Assembly (NCBI GenBank): GCA_037043455.1
Contig: JAWPHD010010270.1
Span: forward strand, 31,453-95,452
Reading direction: 5' to 3'
Source: Cyrtodaria siliqua
Lineage: Eukaryota > Mollusca > Bivalvia > Adapedonta > Hiatellidae
DNA length: 64,000 nucleotides
The position numbers were made by a program, and so were the translations under genes. Below are positions 21,176 to 30,402 of the stretch, one piece after another; the stretch's first letter is position 1, and each line of letters begins with the position of its first letter. The notes beneath the pieces were generated by a model. It was not told the origin of the DNA. It did not search any database and saw nothing but the letters and a program-made list of their open reading frames with translations.

Positions 21176-23566
21176 TATTTCCGAGTCTAAAACGTTTGAC
21201 CAAATGTTGACCCTATGCTCACCTTCATAATGAGCTTCACCTCCATAATGTGCTTCATCTTCATCATGTGCTTCACCTTCATCATGTGCTTCACCTTCAT
21301 AATGAGCTTCGCCTTCATGATGTGCTTAACCTTCATCATGTGCTTCAACTTCATAATGAGCTTCACCTTCATAATGTGCTTCACCTTCATAATGAGCTTC
21401 ACCTTCATAATGTGCTTCACCTTCATAATGAGCTTCACCTTCATAATGTGCTTCACCTTCATGATGTGCTTCGCCTTCATGATGAGCTTCGCCTTCATGA
21501 TGTGCTTCGCCTTCATGATGAGCTTCACTTTCATGATGTGCTTCACCTTCATAATGTGCTTCGCCTTCATAATGAGCTTCGCCTTCATGATGTGCTTCAC
21601 CTTCATAATGTGCTTCGACTTCATAATGAGCTTCACCTTCATAATGCGCTTCGACTTCATAATGAGCTTCACCTTCATAATGAGCTTCGCCTTCATCATG
21701 TGCTTCGCCTTCATAATGAGCTTCACCTTCATGATGTGCTTCGCCTTAATGATGTGCTTCGCCTTCAAGATGAGCTTCGCCTTCATCATGAGCCTCGCCT
21801 TCATAATGAGCTTCGCCTTCATAATGTGCTTCGCCTTCATAATGAGCTTCGCCTTCATGATGTGCTTCGCCTTCATAATGAGCTTCGCCTTCATGATGTG
21901 CTTCGCCTTCATGATGAGCTTCGCCTTCATGATGTGCTTCGCCTTCCCCTTCATCATGTGCTTCACCTTCATAATGTGCTTCACCTTCATAATGAGCTTC
22001 ACCTTCATGATGTGCTTCACCTTCATAATGAGCTTCGCCTTCATCATGTGCTTCGCCTTCGTAATGTGCTTCGCATTCGTAATGAGCTTCGCCTTCGTCA
22101 TGTGCTTCGCCTTCTTAATGAGCTTCACCTTCATCATGTTCTTCGCCTTCGTAATGAGCTTCGCCTTCATAATGAGCTTCGCCTTCATAATGTGCTTCAC
22201 CTTCATAATGAGCTTCACCTTCATGATGTGCTTCGCCTTCATAATGAGCTTCGCCTTCATGATGTGCTTCGCCTTCATCATGTGCTTCGCCTTCGTAATG
22301 TGTTTCGCCTTCGTAATGAGCTTCGCCTTCATCATGTGCTTCGCCTTCTTAATGAGCTTCACCTTCATCATGTTCTTTGCCTTCGTAATGAGCTTCGCCT
22401 TCATCATGTGCTTCGCCTTCGTAATGAGCTTCACCTTCATCATGTGCTTCACCTTCATAATGAGCTTCGCCTTCGTAATGTGCTTCGCCTTCATAATGAG
22501 CTTCACCTTCGTAATGTGCTTCGCCTTCGTAATGAGCTTCGCCTTCATCATGTGCTTCGCCTTCGTAATGTGCTTCGCCTTCATCATATGCTTCACCTTC
22601 ATAATGAGCTTCGCCTTCATAATGTGCTTCACCTTCATACTGAGCTTCACCTTCATCATGTGCTTCACCTTCATAATGAGCTTCGCCTTCATAATGTGCT
22701 TCGCCTTCATAATGAACTTCGCCTTCGTAATGTGCTTCGCCTTCATCATGTGCTTCGCCTTCATAATGAGCTTTGCCTTCATAATGTGCTTCGCCTTCAT
22801 AATGAGCTTCGCCTTCGTAATGTGCTTCGCCTTCATCATATGCTTCACCTTCATAATGAGCTTCGCCTTCATAATGTGCTTCGCCTTCATAATGAGCTTC
22901 GCCTTCATAATGTGCTTCACCTTCATAATGAGCTTCGCCTTCGTTATGTGCTTCGCCTTCATCATATGCTTCACCTTCATAATGAGCTTCGCCTTCATAA
23001 TGTGCTTCACCTTCATACTGAGCTTCACCTTCATCATGTGCTTCACCTTCATAATGAGCTTCGCCTTCATAATGTGCTTCACCTTCATAATGAGCTTCGC
23101 CTTCGTAATGTGCTTCGCCTTCATCATGTGCTTCGGCTTCATAATGAGCTTCGCCTTCGTAATGAGCTTCACCTTCGTAATGAGCTTCGCCTTCATCATG
23201 TGCTTCGCCTTCTTCATGAGCTACGCCTTCATAATGTGCTTCGCCTTCGTAATGAGCTTCGCCTTCATCATGTGCTTCGCCTTCATCATGTGCTTCGCCT
23301 TCGTAATGAGCTTCGCCTTCGTAATGAGCTTCACCTTCGTAATGAGCTTCGCCTTCATCATGTGCTTCGCCTTCTTCATGAGCTACGCCTTCATAATGTG
23401 CTTCGCCTTCATCATGTGCTTCGCCTTCATCATGTGCTTCGGCTTCATAATGAGCGTCACCTTCGTAATGAGCGTCACCTTCGTAATGAGCTTCACCTTC
23501 GTGATGAGCGTCACCTTCGTAATGAGCTTCACCTTCATCATGTGCTTCACCTTCGTAATGAGCTTA
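21173..23566 (-). pseudogene. Possible decayed hexapeptide-repeat coding sequence (EGEAH[YHD])n
   Basis: In one minus-strand frame each 18-bp unit reads Glu-Gly-Glu-Ala-His-Tyr/His/Asp. The three commonest variable sites are all silent in this frame: ggt/ggc, tat/tac and gca/gct. They change residues in every other open frame. The frame has no Met and is stopped by TAA at 21326-21328, 21746-21748, 22115-22117 and 22349-22351. The last two lie in duplicated segments. Between 22352 and 23563 it is open for about 404 codons. After the array it continues HRVNIWSNVLDSEI to a TAA at 21173-21175. No start codon, splice site or promoter was identified. It may be an exon, a pseudogene, or a satellite whose founder was coding. 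Acidic His-rich repeats would suit metal or mineral binding, but that is speculation. Confidence 0.3.
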
Positions 23567-24145
23567 TTGAGCTTCAAGCTTCACCTTCGTAATGAGCTTC
23601 ATCTTCATCATGTGCTTCACCTTCATAATGAGCTTCACCTTCATAATGAGCTTCGCCTTCATAATGTGCTTCGCCTTCATAATGTGCTTCACCTTCGTAA
23701 TGAGCTTATTGAGCTTCAAGCTTCACCTTCGTAATGAGCTTCACCTTCATAATGTGCTTCGTCTTCGTAATGAGCTTCACCTTCGTGATGAGCGTCACCT
23801 TCGTAATGAGCTTCACCTTCATCATGTGCTTCACCTTCGTAATGAGCTTCACCTTCATAATGTGCTTCACCTTCATCATGTGCTTCGCCTTCATACTTCG
23901 TAATGAGCTTCACCTTCATAATGAGTGTAATGAGCTTCACCTTCATAATGAGCTTCACCTTCATAATGAGCTTCACCTTCATCATGTGCTTCGCCTTCAT
24001 ACTTCGTAATGTGCTTCACCTTCGTAATGAGCTTCACCTTCATCATGTGCTTCACCTTCGCAATGTGCATCGCCTTCGTAATGTGCTTCGCCTTCGTAAT
24101 GTGCTTTTACTTCGTAATGTGCTTCATCTTCATAATGTGCTTAGT
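21218..24145. repeat. 18-bp minisatellite array, about 160 units
   Basis: The unit is cttc[a/g]ccttc[a/g]t[a/c/g]atg[a/t]g. It is organised as mixed 18-mers with a loose 36-bp alternation of ...atgag and ...atgtg. Because 18 is a multiple of three, several frames stay open for hundreds of codons (839 and 780 codons on plus, 676 on minus). Larger internal duplications exist, for example 22070-22180 with 22300-22410 and 23140-23260 with 23290-23410. The register breaks at about 23565, 23705, 23897, 23928 and 24000. See the finding on the minus-strand Glu-Gly-Glu-Ala-His-Tyr frame. Confidence 0.95.
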
Positions 24146-24149
24146 CTCA

Positions 24150-25185
24150 TATGAAATGTGCATATGCAGTTACATTAAGCCGCAAATTACCTTCCAGTTA
24201 ATTACTGTTAATGCAACTGTTCGGTCTAGAAAGTTCGGCGCCTCGGATGTGTTTTGTTGCTAAATCATAAATATAAATTTAAATGGGGAATAATACATAT
24301 AATTTCAACATGTTTATTTCTATCAAAACTAGAATTTATTAGAGCCTTAAAGCGTCATATGCATTACCATTAATGACTTATACAACCCACCTAGCAGAGT
24401 CCTTTAGTTTTTTTCCAGTTTATTTAACTATTTCATCAACATAATTAAACCGTACGGATATCTGAGTTTAGTGCATGTGCAGGCTGGATATGAACCTGAA
24501 ACACATCCTGCCGCTTGTATTCGTATTTGGATTGACACCAATTATGCTTTCAGATCGCTTCCAGCCCCTTTTAAGCACGCCATTACTAACAGACATAAAA
24601 TAAAATTAGGTCTCTGTTACATACCCATTTACATTTTTTCAATGGCATTATCCGTAAGTATCAGGTATTATACATGTATAACAAATTAAAAAAACACTGA
24701 CCCATAATTTTAAGAATACTTCTGTAATTTAAATTGCACACTAATTATGAACAACTCAAATCCTTCTACCTGTATACTGTGCATCAGTATACTATAAACA
24801 TGTTTTAAATGCATTTTAAATATTTTTCCAATATCACAATATTTTCAGAGAAACAGTCATCGTTTTCAATGTTGTTTATTTAACCTACAATATTAAAACA
24901 CCTTTATTTGCAATCCGATCTTTCGATCATTTCCTCTTTCTTTTCCAAGTCCTTATTACATAATGTGTTCGGTAAGTTATGGCATAGACATGTATATATG
25001 CCTATGGTTATGTTTAGAAACGAAGCACATTTAAAAATATGCTAAAGCGTTATAAACCAAACTATATACTTTGCTAAACCAACGCATTATCATGAGTGAA
25101 AGGCATCCTTAGCTGAATACACTCTAGTTAGGCGTAACTGATTGTGCAATTCTGTACACTTAGTACATTCATGCTACCAAATCAG
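24150..25185. other. Intergenic, nothing recognised
   Basis: AT-rich sequence. No exon, RNA or repeat was recognised apart from the edge of the 18-bp array. Confidence 0.4.
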
Positions 25186-25188
25186 AAT

Positions 25189-25204
25189 TTTATTTTTATT
25201 TATT
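25189..25204 (-). terminator. Clustered polyadenylation signals of the orphan gene
   Basis: On the minus strand three AATAAA hexamers overlap at 25189-25194, 25195-25200 and 25199-25204, about 57-72 bases past the stop codon at 25261. Position and density support 25261-25685 as a 3'-terminal exon. Confidence 0.55.
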
Positions 25205-25260
25205 TTTTTAAAAAAAGTTGTTTTAAGTAAGATGAAAAGTCAAAAATTCAACAAGCCCGT

Positions 25261-25685
25261 TTAACGCTCCGGAACCAGAGGCCAACTGATACGCCTAACG
25301 GCGAAGGATTCCCACTTTGACCAGCACATTTTACCACAGCATGATTGACTCCCAAAAAATCGCTCGTCATTTAGACGCTTGCAAGTCATATTTATAAGGA
25401 GTTGTTTCAACTTCTGGTTGCCATTAACCCTCTTCCACGTTCTCCCACGTGTGTGGGGCTGTGTCTTGTGTACGATTAGTGTAGAGCGTTTGAATCGCTT
25501 TGCGTCTGGAAGTGGCTTTGCGTCTGGAAGTGAAATGTCGTCGCCACAAACGTCTGACAGTTTCCGCTTTCTTGTGTTGATCTTGGAAACATTAGACCGC
25601 GTAACCTTGGAGAAGGAACTGAGGCAATCTCCAACAGAATTGCAAGCGTCTGCCAACTTCTGTACGTCTATCTGTCCTACAAGAT
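25261..25685 (-). CDS. Unrecognised three-exon gene, terminal exon (exon 3)
   Basis: The acceptor candidate is ...cgataacttag|ATCTTG. The exon opens with two bases that complete a codon split after its first base, matching exon 2 if that exon ends at 26453. About 140 codons follow, from DLVGQIDVQKLADACNSVGD through the basic patches TRKRKLSD and DAKRFKRS to ...SWPLVPER and TAA. A short internal duplication gives LPDAKPLPDAKR. The basic patches could be nuclear localisation signals. The C-terminal part has a Cys cluster (CCGKMC) and aromatic residues. I do not recognise the family. A loose resemblance to Cys-rich N-terminal parts of some invertebrate transposase-like proteins is possible. Polyadenylation hexamers follow directly. 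That this ORF is coding is likely; its link to exons 1-2 is inference from phase and spacing. Confidence 0.5.
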
Positions 25686-25734
25686 CTAAGTTATCGAAAT
25701 GAATGTTTAAGAAAACGCTTCCTGCAGGTGCACT

Positions 25735-26130
25735 TTTAAATGTAAATTATGTTTGAACAAACTGCGGCCTTATACATATATTGCTTACAAGAGACAAACA
25801 AATACATGAATCTTTTATTAGTATTACTTACAAGAGACAAGCACATACATAAATATTAGCCTGACGATATATCTCTTTACTACCATTGCTTACCAGAAAC
25901 AACAAAATACATAAACATTAACCTCACGATATACTTCTTTACTAGTATTGCCTACCAGAGACAAACAAATACATTAACATCCGTATATATATCTGTAATA
26001 ATAAATGCTTTATTTACTGATGGTAACTCAATCAATTTACAACAATTGTTCTCCCTTATTTCTGTTCTGTTATTAATTACAATTAAATGAAATACATAAA
26101 CAGTAATCTCACGATATGATTATTTGCTAT
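25735..26130. repeat. Degenerate tandem repeat in intron, about 70-90 bp units
   Basis: The phrases 'cttacaagagacaa' / 'taccagagacaaacaaat', 'acatacataaa' and 'cacgatatatctctttacta' recur three to four times between about 25785 and 26000. This lies in the proposed intron between exons 3 and 2 of the orphan gene. Confidence 0.6.
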
Positions 26131-26444
26131 TTTGCTGCTATATTCGGAGTCATAAACGTGAATCGGGGTGAAATCACTATGCAAGATGGTCCAATACATG
26201 CACATATAAGCCAAATGGTCTATAATGTGTTACTATGACAACAACGTTCGCCCCACCATCACAAAAGTCGATTGCGCCGAACGTTGCTACATGTGTACGT
26301 CTTCTTCTTAAACATTCCAGCGGTATACTGAACACATTGACACACGTAAACACTGACATATGATTCGAAACAATGGACAAACAAGAGTTAACGGACATTT
26401 ATATATGCATAATATACATAAAATAAACAATAAAAAGGGAAACA

Positions 26445-26595
26445 TCAGGAACCTGCTATGTATTTGTCCACTGTGCTTGTGTCGGATATATTTGCAATCT
26501 CAATCAGTTTGAGGATGTCAATGACGGCCGCATTGACGAAATCTCCAAACTGCAAATTGAGAAGACGGTCTATGGTGCCGATAGCAGCATTGTTC
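26445..26595 (-). CDS. Unrecognised three-exon gene, exon 2 (alternative terminal exon)
   Basis: The acceptor is ...gattgatttttcag|GAACAATG. The frame reads NNAAIGTIDRLLNLQFGDFV, then NAAVIDILKLIEIANISDTS, then TVDKYIA. Hydrophobic and polar residues alternate as in amphipathic helices, and codon use looks genic. Two endings are possible. Splicing at 26453 (ATAGCAG|GTTCCT, a weak donor) leaves one base and joins in frame to exon 3, giving about 205 aa. Reading on gives GS and TGA at 26445-26447, a 66-aa protein. Upstream it joins in frame to exon 1 (TATTACCG|G). The family is not recognised. The exon itself is well supported. Confidence 0.7.
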
Positions 26596-26757
26596 CTGAA
26601 AAATCAATCATACAACATATACACAACAACATAAACGAAACAAACAGTATGAACAAACACCCACACACACACACACATAATACCTTATTTTGAAACAGTA
26701 CAGAAAACAAATAAACTTACATTTAACAAACACAATATATTGTTTAAAACATTGATT

Positions 26758-27008
26758 GATTGATTGAATTGGATTTTATAGTCGCACCAACAGCTAAGGT
26801 CATATGGGGACTTTCCAGCTTCCATTGGTGGAGGAAGACCCCGGGTGCCCCTCCGGGCAATTTTAGTGCACGGGCGGGCACCTGGGTAGAACCACCGACG
26901 TTCCGCAAGCCAGCTGGATAGCTTCCTTACATAAGGGATCGAACCTACAGCGGTGAGGGGCAAGTGATTTCATGTCAGAGACGTTAACCACTCGGCCACG
27001 GACGCCCC
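26758..27008 (-). mobile_element. tRNA-derived SINE, family 1, copy 2
   Basis: Full-length inverted relative of 10873-11142. On the minus strand it starts gggggcgtccgtggccgagt, has a B-box-like taggttcgatccctt, and ends in the ataaaatccaattcaatc tail. It lies in the long first intron of the orphan gene. Confidence 0.9.
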
Positions 27009-27009
27009 C

Positions 27010-28045
27010 GTTTAAAACATAACGGTTCACTCTTTAACATGCAACAAAAGCCATTTAAGGAAGAAAGAAGTCGTATCAGAAAAATAATAAACAAAACAAT
27101 CAAACAAATGGGTCAATGATTTCCCTTCAAACAATTAACTAGTAGGTCATCGTGACCTACATTCTATATTTGACTTATGTTTTAAATTACGTTTCCCAAT
27201 TAAAATTGTTAAAATGTTTACCTCTAAAAACGAGAAAGCATATGATCAGGTGGTGACCTAATTTTGCGGTAGTTGTGCTACTTTTAAGGTCGCATATACC
27301 TATTTGTGTAAAATAGCCAAAAAACATTTAATAATTTCGCTGTGAGATGGTTATTATCTGGGTGGCCTTAAACTGAGGCTTGTATCACGTATGAACAAGC
27401 TGTCTTCAAATGCGAATCAGTAGGTGACCTTGACATCATTTTAACGTTGATTATTGTTAACGGTTATATCAGCCTATTTGTGAATTGTTTTGACCTAATT
27501 TTTAAAAAGTAGGTCACATTATCTGAAAACAATCAGTTTTAAGTTCATTTACATAAGTGTGTTAAATGACCTAAATTTGGAATAGTCGACTGGTAAATCT
27601 TGAACATTGTCACTATAGTAGAGTGGGTTAGTGGGTACAGAATATCTTGGGTAAACCGTCTAAATTTAAAATGAAAGGAAATGTCTATTTAGTTTCTGAT
27701 TTAGATTTACCCTTTTAGTTGTACGACAGCAAAATTTCTAAAATAATTGTCCTACAACCGTGAATTGCTTAATGGTTATTTTTTCATCAATATTTACATA
27801 ATTTCACTGTATCCCTATAGTGCCAAGACTTTAACAAGTTAACTTACTTGATGATTATATTTTGACTTTTGTTCCTAACATTGGTTATAACAGCAAACAT
27901 GCATATCTCAATATGTTGTGCAAGTTGGATGTTTTGCACAAAAACGCACCTCATTCGAATAGTAACGAATCTTTTTTTTTCTGAGGTGTTGCATAGAAAA
28001 ATGCACCAAATTATTTCGCCGCTGCATAATGTATGCTTATTTGAT
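27010..28045. other. Intron of the orphan gene, low complexity
   Basis: AT-rich, with scattered 'aggtgacctaat' / 'aggtcacatt' phrases that look like a very old repeat. No other feature was seen. Confidence 0.4.
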
Positions 28046-28050
28046 ATAAA

Positions 28051-28183
28051 CGGTGTTCCATTAGCGATGGCGATGGTACGATGGCGATGACGCGATGGTC
28101 CATCGCGTCATCGCCATCGTACCATCGCGCATCGACTTGTAAGGGTCGATACGCGACGGTACGATGGCCCTAACGTAACACCG
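28051..28183. mobile_element. Small CpG-rich hairpin element (133 bp)
   Basis: The ends CGGTGTTCCATTAG and CTAACGTAACACCG are imperfect inverted repeats. Inside, 28070-28098 and 28100-28128 form a perfect 29-bp palindrome around one unpaired T, built of gatggcgatg-type steps. It is GC- and CpG-rich within AT-rich flanks. It is probably a tiny MITE, and the hairpin would extrude very readily. Confidence 0.75.
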
Positions 28184-28813
28184 TAGATAGCTTCAAGCAT
28201 GGACATTTCTAATATAATCTTAAATACACGAGCTGAGAAAACTGAATTTAAACAGAAAAGTATCCTATGATTTTATACACACCAATGCACTCTACTATTA
28301 TTTATAAACGAGGATAAAAAGTGCCCAATTTAAAGAATCCGTTATGCAGCTTTTCAGTCCAATCGTTTACATACATATTTTAACATCTGGGCAAGTGACC
28401 TTTCAGTGAGGGCAAGTGGACTTTTGAAATATACTTGCCCAGGACTAGTCCCCATTTTATATTTTCGTGCGGCATTTATAAATTACTACAAAAGCAAGAA
28501 GAATTGGCATAACTTCGGCAAATATAGATTTGATTTTAAAATAAAAAGTTGTATGTTTTAACTTCGATCTTAGAATAACTTCGATCTTAGAATTAACGAA
28601 TTATTGAATTGAATTGTTATATTCGCCTCCCACAGAAACAAAGTTATATGACATATACACATTAAAAGTACACATCGTAATATTGACTGTATATTTTTTT
28701 GAGCATTTATTTTACCCCATCCACTTATGTTAAGTTGAACAAACAGAGGTACCGAGCACAATGCCAATGGTATACGAAGAAATGTATACATTAAACACGA
28801 AAAGCAACCTTAC

Positions 28814-28863
28814 CGGTAATAGTCCAATCCTTCCAGATTGGACAAATTGACTTTTTCGGACAT
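28814..28863 (-). CDS. Unrecognised three-exon gene, first coding exon
   Basis: An ATG at 28863-28861 with A at -3 opens MSEKVNLSNLEGLDYY plus two bases (CG). It then meets a good donor, TTACCG|GTAAGG. The split codon is completed by G of exon 2 to give Arg: ...LDYYRNNAAIGTID. The 5' region is compact and carries a CRE-type site and CpG-rich sequence. The N-terminus has no signal peptide, so a cytosolic or nuclear protein is expected. Confidence 0.6.
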
Positions 28864-28929
28864 ATTTCTTAAAATTTCCTGAGAGTGATGTGAGTGCGTA
28901 CAGATAATTGGAACCAATATGGCACTAAG

Positions 28930-28995
28930 AGAACGTTGCCCGGGAACGTTGCCCGGACTACGTTTCTATGCTGACAACGTTACGTCGTGACGTCA
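28930..28995 (-). promoter_or_regulatory. Candidate promoter: TGACGTCA and doubled 'aacgttgcccgg'
   Basis: A perfect CRE/ATF palindrome TGACGTCA lies at 28988-28995, about 125 bases upstream of the orphan gene's ATG. Beside it are two adjacent copies of 'gaacgttgcccgg' (about 28931-28958). CpG density is higher than in the surrounding sequence. Promoter function is inference. Confidence 0.4.
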
Positions 28996-29800
28996 GTTCC
29001 GCTTTCAATAATCTACGACTCATTTTCTTAGTCAAGTTATTTCCAATCCAATTATGTACTTTTATAGCAACTTTCGGGAAAAATAGTTTTTGAAAAAAAA
29101 TAATTAGTACAGGTGCAGTGAAAAAATAATACTCTAGAGTGGGTTCGGGTCAGTTCGGACGGCGGCATCGCCCGGACACGTGCTACAAATCATATTCCTT
29201 TTATTTCATTGCTAAAATCCAAGCTTAAAAAAAATGGTTTTATATTTTAGCCATATCACTGAGATATTGTACAGAGTTTTCCTTCGCGACTGCCTGTGTT
29301 TCGAGAAATTGAAAATATAAGCCGCTATATTCATTCTATTACTGAATTTGTACAGAAATATAAGGCGTCACCATGTGATCGATATGAGCCGATGTAATTC
29401 CTAGAGACTAGCAGTGTTGTAGATGTCTTCTTTATTCTCTGATTCTAGTGTGAGGTGCAGTTTTCCATAAAACTCACGGCGTCCAGTTAGTTTTTCGTCA
29501 TAACTTGCATTTGTTCAATCATTAATATTAATTATAAGAATTGTATAAAGCAAATAGTGTTTGCATATTATTAATTGTTGATGCTTTTGCACCAATAATA
29601 TATTTAAACCTATGGTACGAAAAAAATGAAAAATCTAAATGTTATTTAATTATATGCAAGCATGTTTAAAGTAATACTGGATAAATAAATCGAGGCGCTA
29701 ATTTCAATGATGTGATCAAGATTGCTAACATGTGAAATTTAGTTATTAATATCTGTATAGTCTTTCAAAAGGAAAGTTAATCCAATATAAAAGAAATAGT

Positions 29801-30402
29801 AACTCTTCTTCAAATTTTCGAACACTTCGAGAAAAAACACAGAAATACAACTTTAAGTAAAATCCATCTTCTTGTTTAAATGGCTGACGTTATGACCATA
29901 CTCAGCCATTTAAACAACAAGATGGATTTTACTTAAAAGTTGTATTTTTGTGATTTTTCGCATAACGTCAGCCATTTAAACAACAAGATGGATCATAACG
30001 TCAGCCATTTAAACAACAAGATGGATTTTACTTAAAAGTTGTATTTTTGTGATTTTTCGATCATAACGTCAGCCATTTAAACAACAAAATGGATTTTACT
30101 TAAAAGTTGTATTTCTGTGATTTTTCGATCATAACGTCAGCCATTTAAACAACAAGATGGATCATAAAGTCAGCCATTTAAACAACAAGATGGATTTTAC
30201 TTAAAAGTTGTATTTTTGTGATTTTTCGATCATAACGTCAGCCATTTAAACAACAAGATGGATTTTACTTAAAAGTTGTATTTCTGTGATTTTTTTATCA
30301 TAACGTCAGCCATTTAAACAACAAGATGGATTTTACTTAAAAGTTGTATTTTTGTGATTTTTCTTGAAAAAGAACAAGTGTTCGAAAATTTGAAGAAGAG
30401 TT
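29801..30402. mobile_element. Foldback element with internal 67-bp tandem repeats
   Basis: The ends aactcttcttcaaattttcg and its reverse complement cgaaaatttgaagaagagtt enclose several copies of a unit with 'gtcagccatttaaacaacaa', 'gatggattttacttaaaag' and 'ttgtatttttgtgattttt'. The left arm carries this unit in the opposite orientation (29845-29900). No clear target duplication was seen. Confidence 0.8.

Noticed and set aside
21215..23734. 839- and 780-codon plus-strand ORFs (FAFIMS and LRLHNEL repeats) and the 676-codon minus ORF (MKAKLI repeats)
   Set aside because: Openness follows from the 18-bp period. The commonest unit variants change residues in these frames, and no start context, splice site or domain supports them.
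21218..24145. CRISPR array
   Set aside because: Units are contiguous 18-mers without unique spacers, in a eukaryotic context with no cas genes.
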